From Pseudomonadota bacterium (GTDB taxonomy: Bacteria > Pseudomonadota > Alphaproteobacteria > Rhizobiales > Beijerinckiaceae), in the NCBI GenBank assembly GCA_020161575.1, contig JAIUNR010000002.1, forward strand, positions 248,001-312,000: a DNA stretch of 64,000 bases, given 5' to 3'. Below, piece by piece: positions 10,055 through 19,131 of the stretch. Position 1 is the stretch's first letter; each line of letters opens with the position of its first letter. The position numbers were made by a program, and so were the translations under genes. The notes beneath the pieces are model-generated. The model did no database searches and was not told the origin of the DNA. It saw only the letters and a list, made by a program, of their open reading frames with translations.

Positions 10055-10342
10055 TCAGACGCCTTCGAGGATGATGAAATCACCCACGCTCACCGGCCAG
10101 CGCAGCTTGCGCGCCTCGAGATATTCGGGCGAGAAGAAATAGGTCTTCGCCTGCTCGAAGCTCTCGAATTCGATCACGACATTGCGCGTGCGCCCCTCGC
10201 CCTCGGCGATTTCGAAGCGCCCACCACGCGCGAGCACCTTGCCGCCATATTGCGCGATCGCCGCCGTCGCCTTCGCCGCATAGGCTTTGTAGGCCTCCGG
10301 GTCATGAACCGAAACGCGGCCGATCAGATATCCCTTGGGCAT
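10055..10342 (-). CDS. DUF1330 family protein (second copy)
   Basis: A 95-residue relative of the protein at 7445-7744, with MPKGYLIGRVSVHDPEAYKAY at the start, GRTRNVVIEFESFEQAKTYFFSPEY in the centre and GDFIILEG at the end. The ATG at 10342 has a GGAAGAG ribosome site; longer readings of the same frame run into pyrF and look non-coding. It follows pyrF by 50 bp on the same strand, so pyrF and this gene may be co-transcribed. Function unknown. Confidence 0.83.
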   Translation of the reverse strand: MPKGYLIGRVSVHDPEAYKAYAAKATAAIAQYGGKVLARGGRFEIAEGEGRTRNVVIEFESFEQAKTYFFSPEYLEARKLRWPVSVGDFIILEGV

Positions 10343-10392
10343 GCTCTCTTCCTTCCTCATGAAGCCTGATTGGCTTGGGTGCTGCTCTTGTC

Positions 10393-11094
10393 TCAGATCG
10401 CGGCGATCTCGTCGAGAATGGCGCGCATCGCATTCGCGGGTTCTGCCGCCCCCGTGATCGGACGACCGATCACGAGGTGATCCGCGCCGGCGCGGATCGC
10501 CTCGCCCGGCGTCATCACGCGCTTCTGGTCTCCGATCTCCCCGCCTGCCGGGCGGATGCCTGGCGTGATGAGCTTGAGCCCATCTCCCACCGCCGCGCTC
10601 ACGCCGGCAATGTCGGCGGCGGAGCAGATGAGACCGGCGCAACCGGCTTCATAGGTCTGCCGTGCCCGCCGCGCGACAAGATCGGCCACGCCCATGCCGT
10701 AACCGGCGCGGGCGAGATCGGAATCGTCCATCGAGGTCATCACCGAAACGCCCAGCACGCCAAGCGTCGATCCTGCGGCCCCTTTCGCGGCGGCGGCAAG
10801 CGTCTGCGGATATGCATGGACGGTGAGGAAGGTCGCGCCCATGCGCGCGATCTGCCCCACGCCCTTCTCGATCGTGTTGGGAATGTCATGGAGCTTGAGA
10901 TCGATGAAGACCTTCTTGCCCGCCCCGATCAATGTACGGGCGAGATCCATGCCGCCGACGAAAGCCAGCTCATACCCGATCTTGTAGAAGGCACCATCGT
11001 CGCCAAGACTTTCCACCATGCGCTGGGCGGCCGGCACATCGGGGAGGTCGAGCGCGACAATGACTTTTTCGCGCAGCAGGGTTGAGTGGGCCAT
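10393..11094 (-). CDS. pyrF: orotidine 5'-phosphate decarboxylase
   Basis: PyrF decarboxylates OMP to UMP, the last step of de novo pyrimidine synthesis. The 233-residue TIM-barrel protein has VALDLPD, the catalytic FIDLKLHDIPNTIEKGV (Lys-Asp network), a mid-barrel TVHAYP and the phosphate-binding LITPGIRP and GADHLVIGRPIT motifs. The ATG at 11094 is taken as the start because the barrel begins five residues later; GGAG lies about 9 bp upstream. A strong terminator just upstream separates it from the FMN reductase gene. Confidence 0.95.
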   Translation of the reverse strand: MAHSTLLREKVIVALDLPDVPAAQRMVESLGDDGAFYKIGYELAFVGGMDLARTLIGAGKKVFIDLKLHDIPNTIEKGVGQIARMGATFLTVHAYPQTLAAAAKGAAGSTLGVLGVSVMTSMDDSDLARAGYGMGVADLVARRARQTYEAGCAGLICSAADIAGVSAAVGDGLKLITPGIRPAGGEIGDQKRVMTPGEAIRAGADHLVIGRPITGAAEPANAMRAILDEIAAI

Positions 11095-11137
11095 GGTGGA
11101 AACTCCGTGTTCGGGATCGCGGGATCGTGGCGGCATG

Positions 11138-11166
11138 AAAAAGCCCGCAAGCGCAAGCTTCCGGGC
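11138..11166 (-). terminator. intrinsic terminator after the FMN reductase gene
   Basis: Read on the minus strand, a 10 bp stem with one mismatch (GCCCGGAAGC / GCTTGCGGGC, loop TTGC) is followed directly by TTTTTC. It lies about 70 bp after the FMN reductase stop and 44 bp before the pyrF start, so it should insulate pyrF from its upstream neighbour. Confidence 0.7.
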
Positions 11167-11236
11167 GGAAAAGGTGTGCACCTGTCCTGAAAGCCGTCGG
11201 CTATCACGGATTCGCCCCAAGGGGAACCCGTGACGC

Positions 11237-11794
11237 CTACCCGCGAACGAGCCCGGCCTCGGCCACCAGACGCTTGAGCGTGATGGCGAGGAAATTCGCC
11301 GTCGCCGGGTCCTGGATCGCGCTTGTATCCGGCAGGTTCTTCTCGGCGAAGGGCACGGATGCCATTTCCGGGATGACCAGCGCGCCATAGCCGAGTTCAA
11401 GCGCCGAGCGGAACTGCGTCAACGCGCGATAGGCCCCGCGCATCCCGGTGGAAGCGCCACCGAGCGCCACCACCTTGCCCGCGAAAAGCGGCCCGGCGGC
11501 CGCAACGCTCGCCCAGTCGATCGCGTTCTTCAACAGCGGCGTATAACCCGCATTGTATTCCGGGCAGGCGATGAAGAAGCCACGATGCGCATCGATCTCC
11601 GCGCGTAGCGCCTTCGCCGCATCCGGCACATTCTTGCGGCCATCTTCATCAACGAAAGGCAGCGGATAATCGTCCAGCGAGATTTCGGTCACTTCAGCGC
11701 CCAAGACCGCAAGATCGCGTGCGGCGATGGCCGCGAGCCGGCGATTATACGAGGCAGGGCGGGTTGATCCTGAAAACACCAGTATCTTTGGCAT
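11237..11794 (-). CDS. NADPH-dependent FMN reductase family flavoprotein
   Basis: A 185-residue flavodoxin-fold protein. The phosphate loop FSGSTRPASYNRRLA near residue 6, ACPEYNAGYTPLLKNAIDWAS near residue 80 and GGASTGMRGAYRA are the signatures of the NADPH-dependent FMN/quinone/azo/chromate reductase family (PF03358). Substrate cannot be told from sequence; members reduce quinones, azo dyes or chromate. A GGAGAAAG ribosome site precedes the ATG. It is divergent from cysK across about 80 bp and followed by its own terminator. Confidence 0.88.
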   Translation of the reverse strand: MPKILVFSGSTRPASYNRRLAAIAARDLAVLGAEVTEISLDDYPLPFVDEDGRKNVPDAAKALRAEIDAHRGFFIACPEYNAGYTPLLKNAIDWASVAAAGPLFAGKVVALGGASTGMRGAYRALTQFRSALELGYGALVIPEMASVPFAEKNLPDTSAIQDPATANFLAITLKRLVAEAGLVRG

Positions 11795-11877
11795 GGCTTT
11801 CTCCGGCAGGCGGTTGATTTATCGGCTTCTATCTAGAGGATGGGAAGAGAATTTCAGCCCCGGAGCGATCCTAACCC

Positions 11878-12909
11878 ATGATTTTCGACGGTGTTCTTCC
11901 TGCAATCGGCAATACCCCGCTCATCAAGCTCAAACGCGCTTCGGAGGAAACCGGCTGCACCATTCTAGGCAAGGCGGAGTTTCTCAATCCTGGCCAATCC
12001 GTCAAGGATCGCGCCGCGCTGTTCATCATCCGCGACGCGATGGAAAAGGGGCTGGTGCGCAAGGGCGGCACCATCGTCGAGGGCACGGCGGGTAATACCG
12101 GCATCGGCCTGACGCTGGTGGGCAATACGCTCGGCCTCAAGACCGTGATCGTGATCCCCAATTCCCAGAGCGAGGAGAAAAAGCTCGCCCTGAAGATCGC
12201 CGGTGCCAGCCTTATCGAGGTGCCGCCGGCGCCCTACTCGAATCCCAACAATTTCGTGCGCGTTTCGGGGCGACTTGCGGAAGAACTCGCCAGAACACAG
12301 GCGAACGGCGCCTTCTGGGCGAACCAGTTCGACAATGTGGCGAACCGGCAGGCGCATATCGAGACGACCGCGCCGGAAATCATCCGCGATACCGCCGGCA
12401 AGGTGGATGGTTTCATCTGCGCCGTGGGGTCGGGCGGCACGCTCGCGGGAACGGCGCTCGGCCTGCGCGAGAAGCTGCCCGGCGTGAAGATCGGCCTCGC
12501 CGATCCGCATGGCGCTGCGCTGCATGCCTTCTACACGACGGGCGAATTGAAGGCCGAGGGATCCTCCATCTCGGAAGGGATCGGGCAAGGGCGGATCACC
12601 GCCAATCTCGAGGGATTTGCGCCCGATTTCGCCTATCGCATCGGCGATGACGAGGCGCTGCGGATTGTCTTCGGCCTTGCCGAGGAAGAAGGCCTGGTGC
12701 TCGGTTCCTCCTCCGGCGTCAACATCGCCGGCGCGATCCGCATGGCGAAGGAGATGGGGCCGGGGCACACGATCGTCACCGTCCTGTGCGACTATGGCTC
12801 GCGCTATGCCTCACGGCTTTTCAACCCCGATTTCCTGCGCGAAAAGGGGCTTCCGGTGCCGGCTTGGCTCGAAAGGCCGCATGGGATCACCCCGCCGCTT
12901 GTCGCGTGA
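11878..12909 (+). CDS. cysK: cysteine synthase A
   Basis: A PLP-dependent O-acetylserine sulfhydrylase. The 343-residue protein has IGNTPLIKLKR, the PLP lysine in NPGQSVKDRAAL (Lys at about 44), the phosphate loop EGTAGNTGIGL and the closing VLCDYGSRYASRLF. It is about 25-30 residues longer than E. coli CysK, with the extra length in an insertion around PYSNPNNFVRVSGRLAEE and the C-terminus, a subgroup seen in many proteobacteria. Cystathionine beta-synthase-like chemistry cannot be excluded, but no CBS domain is present. Confidence 0.91.
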   Translation: MIFDGVLPAIGNTPLIKLKRASEETGCTILGKAEFLNPGQSVKDRAALFIIRDAMEKGLVRKGGTIVEGTAGNTGIGLTLVGNTLGLKTVIVIPNSQSEEKKLALKIAGASLIEVPPAPYSNPNNFVRVSGRLAEELARTQANGAFWANQFDNVANRQAHIETTAPEIIRDTAGKVDGFICAVGSGGTLAGTALGLREKLPGVKIGLADPHGAALHAFYTTGELKAEGSSISEGIGQGRITANLEGFAPDFAYRIGDDEALRIVFGLAEEEGLVLGSSSGVNIAGAIRMAKEMGPGHTIVTVLCDYGSRYASRLFNPDFLREKGLPVPAWLERPHGITPPLVA

Positions 12910-12914
12910 TAACC

Positions 12915-13580
12915 TCAGCCCTGGTTCTTGCGGTAAACCCAGACGCAGGCCGGCGGCAGATTGAGCCAGACGCGCGGGCTGACCTTGGCGTCGAAATCGC
13001 GCCGCCCGGCATTCTTGCCCTTGAGCGGAATCGGCGACACCGCCGCATAGGTGAACTGGATAAAGGGCGAGCCGGCGCGCATCATGCGGAAGCCGGCATC
13101 GAGCAGGGCACGGCGCTGACGCTCGGGCCGGGTGAAGAGCGGCAGTGACGAGACGATCGCTGCGACGGGCTCGTCAAGATCCGCCAGCGTCATTTCAAGC
13201 GCATAGGCGTCGCCCTCGATCACGGTGGCGCGGGGAAAGCGCTTGCGCAGCAGGCGGCAAAAATCGGGATTGAACTCGACAAGGATCAGCCGCTTCTCAT
13301 CCACCCCGCGCGCGATCAGCGCCTCGGTAACCGGACCAGTGCCGGGGCCGAGTTCAACGACCGGACCTGGCGTCTGCGGATCGACATAGCGCGCCATCAT
13401 CTTGGCGAGAGCCTTGCCGGAGGGCGAGACCGCTCCAGTCATCAATGGCTTGTCGAGCCAGGATTTCAGAAACCGCGCTTCATCCTTGCGCTGGGTCTCG
13501 AGAGCAAATTTTTTGACAAGGCGTGCGCCGTGGCGACGGATATCGTCGAGCGGCGTGAAAGGACTCTTCTGTCCGGACAA
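12915..13580 (-). CDS. PmtA-like class I SAM methyltransferase (phospholipid N-methyltransferase family)
   Basis: A 221-residue Rossmann-fold methyltransferase: VVELGPGTGPVTEALIARGV (SAM motif I), ILVEFNPDF (motif II), IVSSLPLFTRP and IQFTYAAVSPIP. This pattern resembles rhizobial PmtA enzymes, which convert phosphatidylethanolamine to phosphatidylcholine. No ATG is available; of two TTG codons the second (13580) lies 7 bp after AGGA, better than the first (13586). It ends 5 bp from the cysK stop, convergently. The lipid role is an inference from family resemblance; an rRNA dimethylase-like role is less likely given the short C-terminus. Confidence 0.7.
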   Translation of the reverse strand: MSGQKSPFTPLDDIRRHGARLVKKFALETQRKDEARFLKSWLDKPLMTGAVSPSGKALAKMMARYVDPQTPGPVVELGPGTGPVTEALIARGVDEKRLILVEFNPDFCRLLRKRFPRATVIEGDAYALEMTLADLDEPVAAIVSSLPLFTRPERQRRALLDAGFRMMRAGSPFIQFTYAAVSPIPLKGKNAGRRDFDAKVSPRVWLNLPPACVWVYRKNQG

Positions 13581-13670
13581 GGGCAAATCCTGTGCAAACG
13601 CGACGACGCAACGCCACAGCTATGGCCAAACTTCGTGGCGAATTCAAGATGGTTGGGAGGGTGTCAGAAA

Positions 13671-14810
13671 TCACCCTGGGGAACCACCGAAGAAATCCTT
13701 CACCCGTGAGAAGAAGCCGGCGGATTCCGGGCTGGTCTCGCTCGAAGATCCTTGTTCGAATTCCTGCAGCAATTCCCGCTGGCGACGGGTGAGGTTCTGC
13801 GGCGTTTCAACCACGGCCTGAACATAGAGATCGCCCATATCCTTCGAGCGCAGGATCGGCATTCCCTTGTCGCGCAGGCGGAACTGCTTGCCCGATTGCG
13901 TGCCTTCGGGGATCTTGATCGCCGCTTCCTTGCCATCGAGCGTCGGTACCTTGACCTCGGTGCCGAGCGCCGCCGCGACCATCGAGATCGGCACGCGGCA
14001 GAAGAGATCCGCGCCGTCGCGGCTGTAGAACCCGTGCGGTTTCACCGAAAGGAAGATGTAGAGATCGCCGGCGGGCGCACCACGCATCCCCGCTTCCCCC
14101 TCCCCCGCGAGGCGGATGCGGGTACCGTCTTCCACCCCCGCAGGAACATTGACCGAGAGCGTGCGCTCGCGCGTGACGCGGCCCGAGCCCGAGCAGACAC
14201 GGCACGGGTCCTCGATCACTTCGCCGCGTCCGCCGCAGGTCGGGCAGGTGCGCTCGATCGAAAAGAAACCCTGCGTGGCGCGCACGCGACCGGCACCGCC
14301 GCAGGTGCCGCAGCTGCGCGGCTTCGAGCCCGCTTTCGCCCCCGTGCCCGAACAGGCATCGCAGGTGATCGAGGTCGGCACCTTGATGGTGGCGTTCTTG
14401 CCCTTGAAGGCCTCCTCGAGCGTGATCTCGAGATTGTAGCGCAGGTCCGCGCCGCGTTCGCGTCCACCGCGACCGCCGCCGCGGCGCCCGCCGCCCCCGA
14501 AGACATCCCCGAAGATATCCTCGAAAATATCGCTCATCGACGAGGCGAAATCCGGCCCGAACCCGCCCGGACCACCCCCGCCATTCTCGAAAGCCTGATG
14601 CCCGAAACGGTCATAGGCCGCGCGCTTCTGGCCATCCGAGAGGATCTGGTAGGCTTCGTTGATTTCCTTGAACTTCTGCTCCGCCTCCGCATCGCCCGGG
14701 TTCTTGTCCGGGTGATATTGCATCGCGAGTTTGCGGAAGGCGCTTTTCAGCGCCGCGTCATCGGCGGTTTTGGCGACGCCAAGGATTTCGTAATAATCAC
14801 GCTTGGCCAT
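13671..14810 (-). CDS. dnaJ: chaperone DnaJ (Hsp40)
   Basis: The co-chaperone that stimulates DnaK ATPase. The 379-residue protein has a J domain ([20 protein letters not shown] ... [11 protein letters not shown] with HPD at about 33-35), a Gly/Phe-rich linker (residues 75-115), four CxxCxGxG zinc repeats ([32 protein letters not shown]) and the substrate-binding C-terminus. It lies 5 bp after the stop of an unknown exported protein, which separates it from dnaK. Confidence 0.97.
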   Translation of the reverse strand: MAKRDYYEILGVAKTADDAALKSAFRKLAMQYHPDKNPGDAEAEQKFKEINEAYQILSDGQKRAAYDRFGHQAFENGGGGPGGFGPDFASSMSDIFEDIFGDVFGGGGRRGGGRGGRERGADLRYNLEITLEEAFKGKNATIKVPTSITCDACSGTGAKAGSKPRSCGTCGGAGRVRATQGFFSIERTCPTCGGRGEVIEDPCRVCSGSGRVTRERTLSVNVPAGVEDGTRIRLAGEGEAGMRGAPAGDLYIFLSVKPHGFYSRDGADLFCRVPISMVAAALGTEVKVPTLDGKEAAIKIPEGTQSGKQFRLRDKGMPILRSKDMGDLYVQAVVETPQNLTRRQRELLQEFEQGSSSETSPESAGFFSRVKDFFGGSPG

Positions 14811-14815
14811 GCGGC

Positions 14816-15388
14816 TTAATTCCCGTCTTGCTCGCAGCTTCCATCTATCACGCAGGTAGAGCCTATGCGCCGCTTCGATGCCTGCTTCTTCGCGATCATC
14901 TCACAGCGCACGAGATTCTCGGCGAAGATATCGCCGATGCGTTTCGGGGAGAGCACAACAGCGCCTTGCGTGAATTCGGCGCGGATATGGCCCCTGTCAA
15001 TCCCGATCACCATCGCCCGGATGGCAAGCCCCGCGATTTCGCACGGCTCCAGCCGCAGCGCGATCCCCAGCGCCTTCTCTCCCCCGGCTTCCGTGATATC
15101 GGCGAGATGTTCAATCCGCCTGCCATCCTGATGCCTGATCGTGGCGCTCAGCCGCCTCACACCCGCCTTACTCCCACGTGCGAGCGCATCGGCGAGTGTT
15201 CCCTCGATCCGCAGCGTTGTGGAAACATCGCTCAGGCGGCGGGCGAAATTCCCGTCAATCTCCGCCACCACAGGCAGGGGGGCACTCGCAAGGGCGAACA
15301 CGACAACCGGATACACGGCGCATAGCCGGCCCGAGAGCCTCGGGCCGGTTTTCGAGCCGCCCGGCAAGATGCGGGGCAGCCCCTTCAT
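14816..15388 (-). CDS. exported protein of unknown function between dnaK and dnaJ
   Basis: An unrecognised protein of up to 190 residues. Read from the ATG that follows the dnaK stop directly, it has a 22-residue basic N-terminus, a hydrophobic stretch [17 protein letters not shown] and a mature part of about 150 residues that contains [20 protein letters not shown], two cysteines near the end (CVIDGSC) and no known motif. A perfect hairpin covers codons 14-21, which makes the first 24 codons suspicious; an in-frame GTG at 15316 ([10 protein letters not shown]) would give 166 residues. It ends 5 bp before dnaJ. Function is unknown; the place in the operon hints at envelope protein quality control, but this is only context. 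Confidence 0.62.
   Translation of the reverse strand: MKGLPRILPGGSKTGPRLSGRLCAVYPVVVFALASAPLPVVAEIDGNFARRLSDVSTTLRIEGTLADALARGSKAGVRRLSATIRHQDGRRIEHLADITEAGGEKALGIALRLEPCEIAGLAIRAMVIGIDRGHIRAEFTQGAVVLSPKRIGDIFAENLVRCEMIAKKQASKRRIGSTCVIDGSCEQDGN
15326..15348 (-). promoter_or_regulatory. perfect hairpin downstream of dnaK
   Basis: A 10 bp perfect stem (CCGGCCCGAG / CTCGGGCCGG, 3-nt loop) starts 40 bp after the dnaK stop. In the direction of transcription it is not followed by U residues, so it is more likely an mRNA-stabilising or processing structure that lets dnaK RNA outlive the distal genes than a full terminator. On the plus strand it is followed by TTTT. Confidence 0.5.
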
Positions 15389-17314
15389 TCACGCCTTCTT
15401 GCCCTTGTTGTCGCCGCTCACATCCTTGAACTCGGCATCGATGATGTCGTCCTTCTTGGACTCCTCGCCCGCGCCGTCCTTCATGGCATCGGCCTTGGCG
15501 GCCTCTTCCTGTTCGGCCTTGTAGATCGTCTCGCCGATCTTCATCGCGGCCTGCATGAGGTCGTTGGTCTTGGCGGTCACGACCTCGGCATCCTCGCCGG
15601 CGAGCGCGTCCTTCAGCGCCGAGATGGCGGCCTCGACGGCATCCTTCTCCGGCTGGCCGAGTTTCGCCTCGTGCTCCTTCACCGATTTCTCGGTGGAATG
15701 GATGAGGCTTTCGGCCTGGTTGCGGGCCTCGACCAGCTCGCGGCGCTTCTTGTCTTCCTCGGCATTGGCCTCGGCTTCCTTGACCATCTTCTGGATATCG
15801 GCATCCGAGAGGCCGCCCGACGCCTGAATGCGGATCTGGTGCTCCTTGCCGGTCGCCTTGTCCTTCGCGGTGACGTTCACGATGCCGTTGGCATCGATAT
15901 CGAAGGTGACCTCCACCTGCGGCACGCCGCGCGGCGCGGGCGGAATGCCCACGAGATCGAACTGGCCGAGCGCCTTGTTGTCCGCCGCCATCTCGCGCTC
16001 GCCCTGGAAGACGCGGATCGTCACCGCGTTCTGGTTATCCTCGGCGGTCGAGAAGACCTGGCTCTTCTTGGTCGGGATCGTGGTGTTGCGGTCGATGAGG
16101 CGGGTGAAGACACCGCCGAGCGTCTCGATGCCGAGCGAAAGCGGCGTCACGTCGAGCAGCAGCACGTCCTTCACGTCGCCCTGGAGCACGCCGGCCTGAA
16201 CCGCCGCGCCGATGGCGACAACCTCATCCGGGTTGACGCCCTTGTGCGGCTCCTTCCCAAAGAACTGCTTCACCACTTCCTGGATCTTCGGCATGCGCGT
16301 CATGCCGCCGACAAGCACCACCTCATCGATCTGCCCGGCCTGGATGCCGGCATCCTTGAGCGCCTTCTTGCACGGCTCGATGGTGCGCTGGACGAAATCA
16401 TCGACGAGGCTCTCGAACTTGGCGCGCGTGAGCTTCAGCGTGAGATGCTTCGGGCCGGAGGCATCGGCGGTGATATAGGGCAGGTTGATCTCGGTCTGCG
16501 TCGTCGAGGAAAGCTCGATCTTCGCCTTTTCGGCAGCTTCCTTGAGGCGCTGGAGGGCGAGCTTGTCCTTCTTCAGGTCAATGCCCTGCTCTTTCTTGAA
16601 CTCGTCCGCGAGATACTCGACGAGGCGCATGTCAAAATCCTCGCCGCCGAGGAACGTGTCGCCATTGGTGGATTTCACCTCGAACACGCCATCGCCGATC
16701 TCGAGGATCGAGATATCGAACGTGCCGCCGCCAAGGTCATAGACCGCGATCGTGCCGGCGGTCTTCTTGTCGAGACCATAGGCGAGCGCAGCCGCCGTCG
16801 GCTCGTTGATGATGCGCAGAACCTCAAGGCCCGCGATCTTGCCGGCATCCTTGGTCGCCTGACGCTGGGCATCGTTGAAATAGGCCGGAACGGTGATGAC
16901 CGCCTGATCGACCTTCTGGCCGAGATAGGCTTCCGCAGTCTCCTTCATCTTCATCAGCGTGAAGGCGGAAATCTGCGAGGGCGAATATTGCTTGCCGTCG
17001 GCCTCGACCCAGGCATCGCCGTTGCCGCCCTTCACGATGGAATAGGGGACAAGGCCCTTGTCCTTCTGCGTCAGCGGATCGTTATAGGTGCGCCCGATAA
17101 GGCGCTTGATCGCGAAGAAGGTCTTTTCCGGATTGGTCACGGCCTGACGCTTGGCAGGCTGGCCGACAAGCCGCTCGCCATCGGCGGAGAACGCCACGAT
17201 CGACGGCGTGGTGCGCGCGCCTTCCGCATTCTCGATCACCTTTGGTGTCGTGCCTTCCATGACCGCGACGCAGGAATTGGTCGTGCCGAGGTCGATACCG
17301 ATAACTTTACCCAT
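15389..17314 (-). CDS. dnaK: molecular chaperone DnaK (Hsp70)
   Basis: The 641-residue Hsp70 has all landmarks: [20 protein letters not shown], the phosphate 2 motif [31 protein letters not shown], the linker [19 protein letters not shown] and an acidic C-terminus ending [11 protein letters not shown]. It binds unfolded peptides and cycles with DnaJ and GrpE. A GAGAGGGG ribosome site precedes the ATG. The 192 bp upstream gap must hold its promoter; I could not identify a convincing RpoH (CTTG-N17-CYTATNT) match there. Confidence 0.98.
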   Translation of the reverse strand: MGKVIGIDLGTTNSCVAVMEGTTPKVIENAEGARTTPSIVAFSADGERLVGQPAKRQAVTNPEKTFFAIKRLIGRTYNDPLTQKDKGLVPYSIVKGGNGDAWVEADGKQYSPSQISAFTLMKMKETAEAYLGQKVDQAVITVPAYFNDAQRQATKDAGKIAGLEVLRIINEPTAAALAYGLDKKTAGTIAVYDLGGGTFDISILEIGDGVFEVKSTNGDTFLGGEDFDMRLVEYLADEFKKEQGIDLKKDKLALQRLKEAAEKAKIELSSTTQTEINLPYITADASGPKHLTLKLTRAKFESLVDDFVQRTIEPCKKALKDAGIQAGQIDEVVLVGGMTRMPKIQEVVKQFFGKEPHKGVNPDEVVAIGAAVQAGVLQGDVKDVLLLDVTPLSLGIETLGGVFTRLIDRNTTIPTKKSQVFSTAEDNQNAVTIRVFQGEREMAADNKALGQFDLVGIPPAPRGVPQVEVTFDIDANGIVNVTAKDKATGKEHQIRIQASGGLSDADIQKMVKEAEANAEEDKKRRELVEARNQAESLIHSTEKSVKEHEAKLGQPEKDAVEAAISALKDALAGEDAEVVTAKTNDLMQAAMKIGETIYKAEQEEAAKADAMKDGAGEESKKDDIIDAEFKDVSGDNKGKKA

Positions 17315-17506
17315 GATAAGCCCCTCTCAAGCGAGCATTGCCACCAGCGCATCCCGAAGCGATGCGCGGTATCCTTTCAGAAGACGGTTGGTCCAAGGAT
17401 GGTTAACGTTCCGTGAGGATTGCGGGATTTCCCCGCCGCGAACCATTTTCACACGCCGATATAGGAAGGCGGAATGCCGCTCACAAGAGCGTGAAGCGGC
17501 AAATTG

Positions 17507-18163
17507 TCACAAACCCAGTTCCTCCGGCTTTCGCCCCGGACGCGGCTTGTAGACAGGAAAGCGCCAGCCGAATTTCAGCGCCGCCGCGCGCAGCAGGAAA
17601 GCCGCGGCGATACCCGCCACAACCGAGGCATCGCGCGGCAGGAGCAGCAGGTCGAAGCTCACCAGAAACGTCGCGGCACCCAAAAAAGCCGCCGAGGCAT
17701 AGATCTCGCCGCGCATGATGACCGGCATCTCGGCGCCCATCATGTCGCGGATGAAACCGCCCACGACGGCGGTGATGACGCCGCAGGTCACGGCGACGAC
17801 GAAACCATAGGCATGAGCCGCTTCCGCGCCAAGCACGCAGAACACCGCCATGCCGGCGGCATCCAGCCAGAGCAGGACCCTGAGCCGTGAATCGGGCAGA
17901 TGCGCGAGAAAGAAGGTGGCGGAAGAAGCCGCCGCACATACGACGAGATAGGCCGGCTCCTTGACCCAGAAAACCGGGCTGTGTCCGAGCACGAGATCGC
18001 GGAACGTACCGCCGCCGATCGCCGTCACCGTGCCGAAAAACACGAAGGCGACGATATCCATCTGCTTGCGCGAAGCCACCAGCGCGCCGGAAATGGCGAA
18101 AACAACCAGACCGATCCAGCCAAGCAATGCGATGATTTCAACGACCATGCCCTTTATTGGCAC
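17507..18163 (-). CDS. TRIC/UPF0126 family membrane protein
   Basis: A 218-residue, seven-helix membrane protein made of two repeats, each with a Gly-rich kinked helix and conserved acid/arginine: GTVTAIGGGTFRDLVLG (about 46-62) and CGVITAVVGGFIRDMMG (about 127-143). These are the signature of bacterial TRIC (trimeric intracellular cation) channels, formerly UPF0126/YadS. Some members conduct K+; the natural role is uncertain, and glycine transport has been suggested for relatives. The GTG at 18163 has AGG 7 bp upstream; the ATG at 18148 has its purine run too close. Confidence 0.86.
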   Translation of the reverse strand: MPIKGMVVEIIALLGWIGLVVFAISGALVASRKQMDIVAFVFFGTVTAIGGGTFRDLVLGHSPVFWVKEPAYLVVCAAASSATFFLAHLPDSRLRVLLWLDAAGMAVFCVLGAEAAHAYGFVVAVTCGVITAVVGGFIRDMMGAEMPVIMRGEIYASAAFLGAATFLVSFDLLLLPRDASVVAGIAAAFLLRAAALKFGWRFPVYKPRPGRKPEELGL

Positions 18164-18171
18164 GGTTCAGC

Positions 18172-19068
18172 CTACACCCCAAGGCCTCGCCCAGCTTGCG
18201 CCGCGCTTTTCCCCGCTTCCCAGCCGAGCATGGCGCGCTTGCGTGTCAGCCCCCAATGATAGCCGGTCAACGCACCCGATTTTCCCAGAACGCGGTGGCA
18301 AGGCACCACAAACGAAATCGGATTGCGTCCTACCGCCGCGCCAACCGCCCGCGCGGCTTTCGGTTTTTCGATGTGGTGAGCGATGGTGGAATAGGTCGTC
18401 GCCTTGCCGAGCGGAATCGCCAGCAGCGTCTCCCATACCCGCACTTCGAAATCGGTCCCGATCAGGAAGACCTTAAGCGGCTGATCCGGTTGCCAGCGGG
18501 CGGAATTGAAGATGCGCTCCGCATAGGGCGCCACCCGCGCGTTGTCTCGCCGGTACTCGGCGTTCGGCCAGCGCCGGCGCATATCCTCGAAAGCCGCCGC
18601 CTCGCCACCTTCATCCGCGAAAGCGAGACCGCACAGGCCCCGCTCGTTCACCATCGGCAAGGCAAGCCCGAATTGAGAAGGAATGAAGTCGTAATAGACC
18701 ACCAGCCCCGCGCCCCCTGTCTTGTATTCGCCGGGCGAAACAGCCTCGTGCGTTACGAAAAGATCGTGCAGCCGCGAGGGGCCGGACATCCCGACCTCCA
18801 GCGCACAGTCGAGCAGCGGCGCCCCTTCATCGAGCAAGCGCTTGGCGTTATCGAGCGTCACCGCCTGAAGGAACGCCTTGGGCGTCAACCCGCACCAGCG
18901 GCGGAACAAGGCGGTCAAATCGCCCGAGGACAGCCGAAGCGCGTCAGCAATCCGCTCGACATCGGGCTGGTTGCGGCTTTCATCCGTGATGTAGCGCAAC
19001 GCCTCACGCACCAGCGCGTAATCGGCGCCGGCGGCAGAAAGCGAGAAATTCTGGCTGCGATCAAGCAT
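18172..19068 (-). CDS. AraC-type DNA-binding / O6-methylguanine-DNA methyltransferase fusion
   Basis: A 298-residue protein whose N-terminal half is an AraC-type helix-turn-helix domain (VERIADALRLSSGDLTALFRRW ... LDEGAPLLDCALEVGMSGPS) and whose C-terminal half is a suicide methyltransferase with the acceptor cysteine in FVVPCHRVLG and the arginine-finger helix KARAVGAAVGRNP. It resembles E. coli Ada without the N-terminal zinc methylphosphotriester domain, so it should repair O6-methylguanine but lack the classical methyl-phosphotriester switch. A GGAGAGAG ribosome site precedes the ATG. What it regulates is unknown. Confidence 0.88.
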   Translation of the reverse strand: MLDRSQNFSLSAAGADYALVREALRYITDESRNQPDVERIADALRLSSGDLTALFRRWCGLTPKAFLQAVTLDNAKRLLDEGAPLLDCALEVGMSGPSRLHDLFVTHEAVSPGEYKTGGAGLVVYYDFIPSQFGLALPMVNERGLCGLAFADEGGEAAAFEDMRRRWPNAEYRRDNARVAPYAERIFNSARWQPDQPLKVFLIGTDFEVRVWETLLAIPLGKATTYSTIAHHIEKPKAARAVGAAVGRNPISFVVPCHRVLGKSGALTGYHWGLTRKRAMLGWEAGKSAAQAGRGLGV

Positions 19069-19131
19069 GGTCTCTCTCCTTCAGCGCAATCTAGGCACTC
19101 GCCAGCCGCAGAACCACCCGATTTCAGGGAC

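Noticed and set aside
15671-17416. A 581-codon plus-strand frame opposite dnaK
   Set aside because: Antisense shadow of dnaK, typical of GC-rich codon bias; no ribosome site and no protein motif.
17315-17506. RpoH-type heat-shock promoter for dnaK
   Set aside because: CTTG occurs upstream but the expected -10 at 17-18 bp is not convincing, so no site is annotated.
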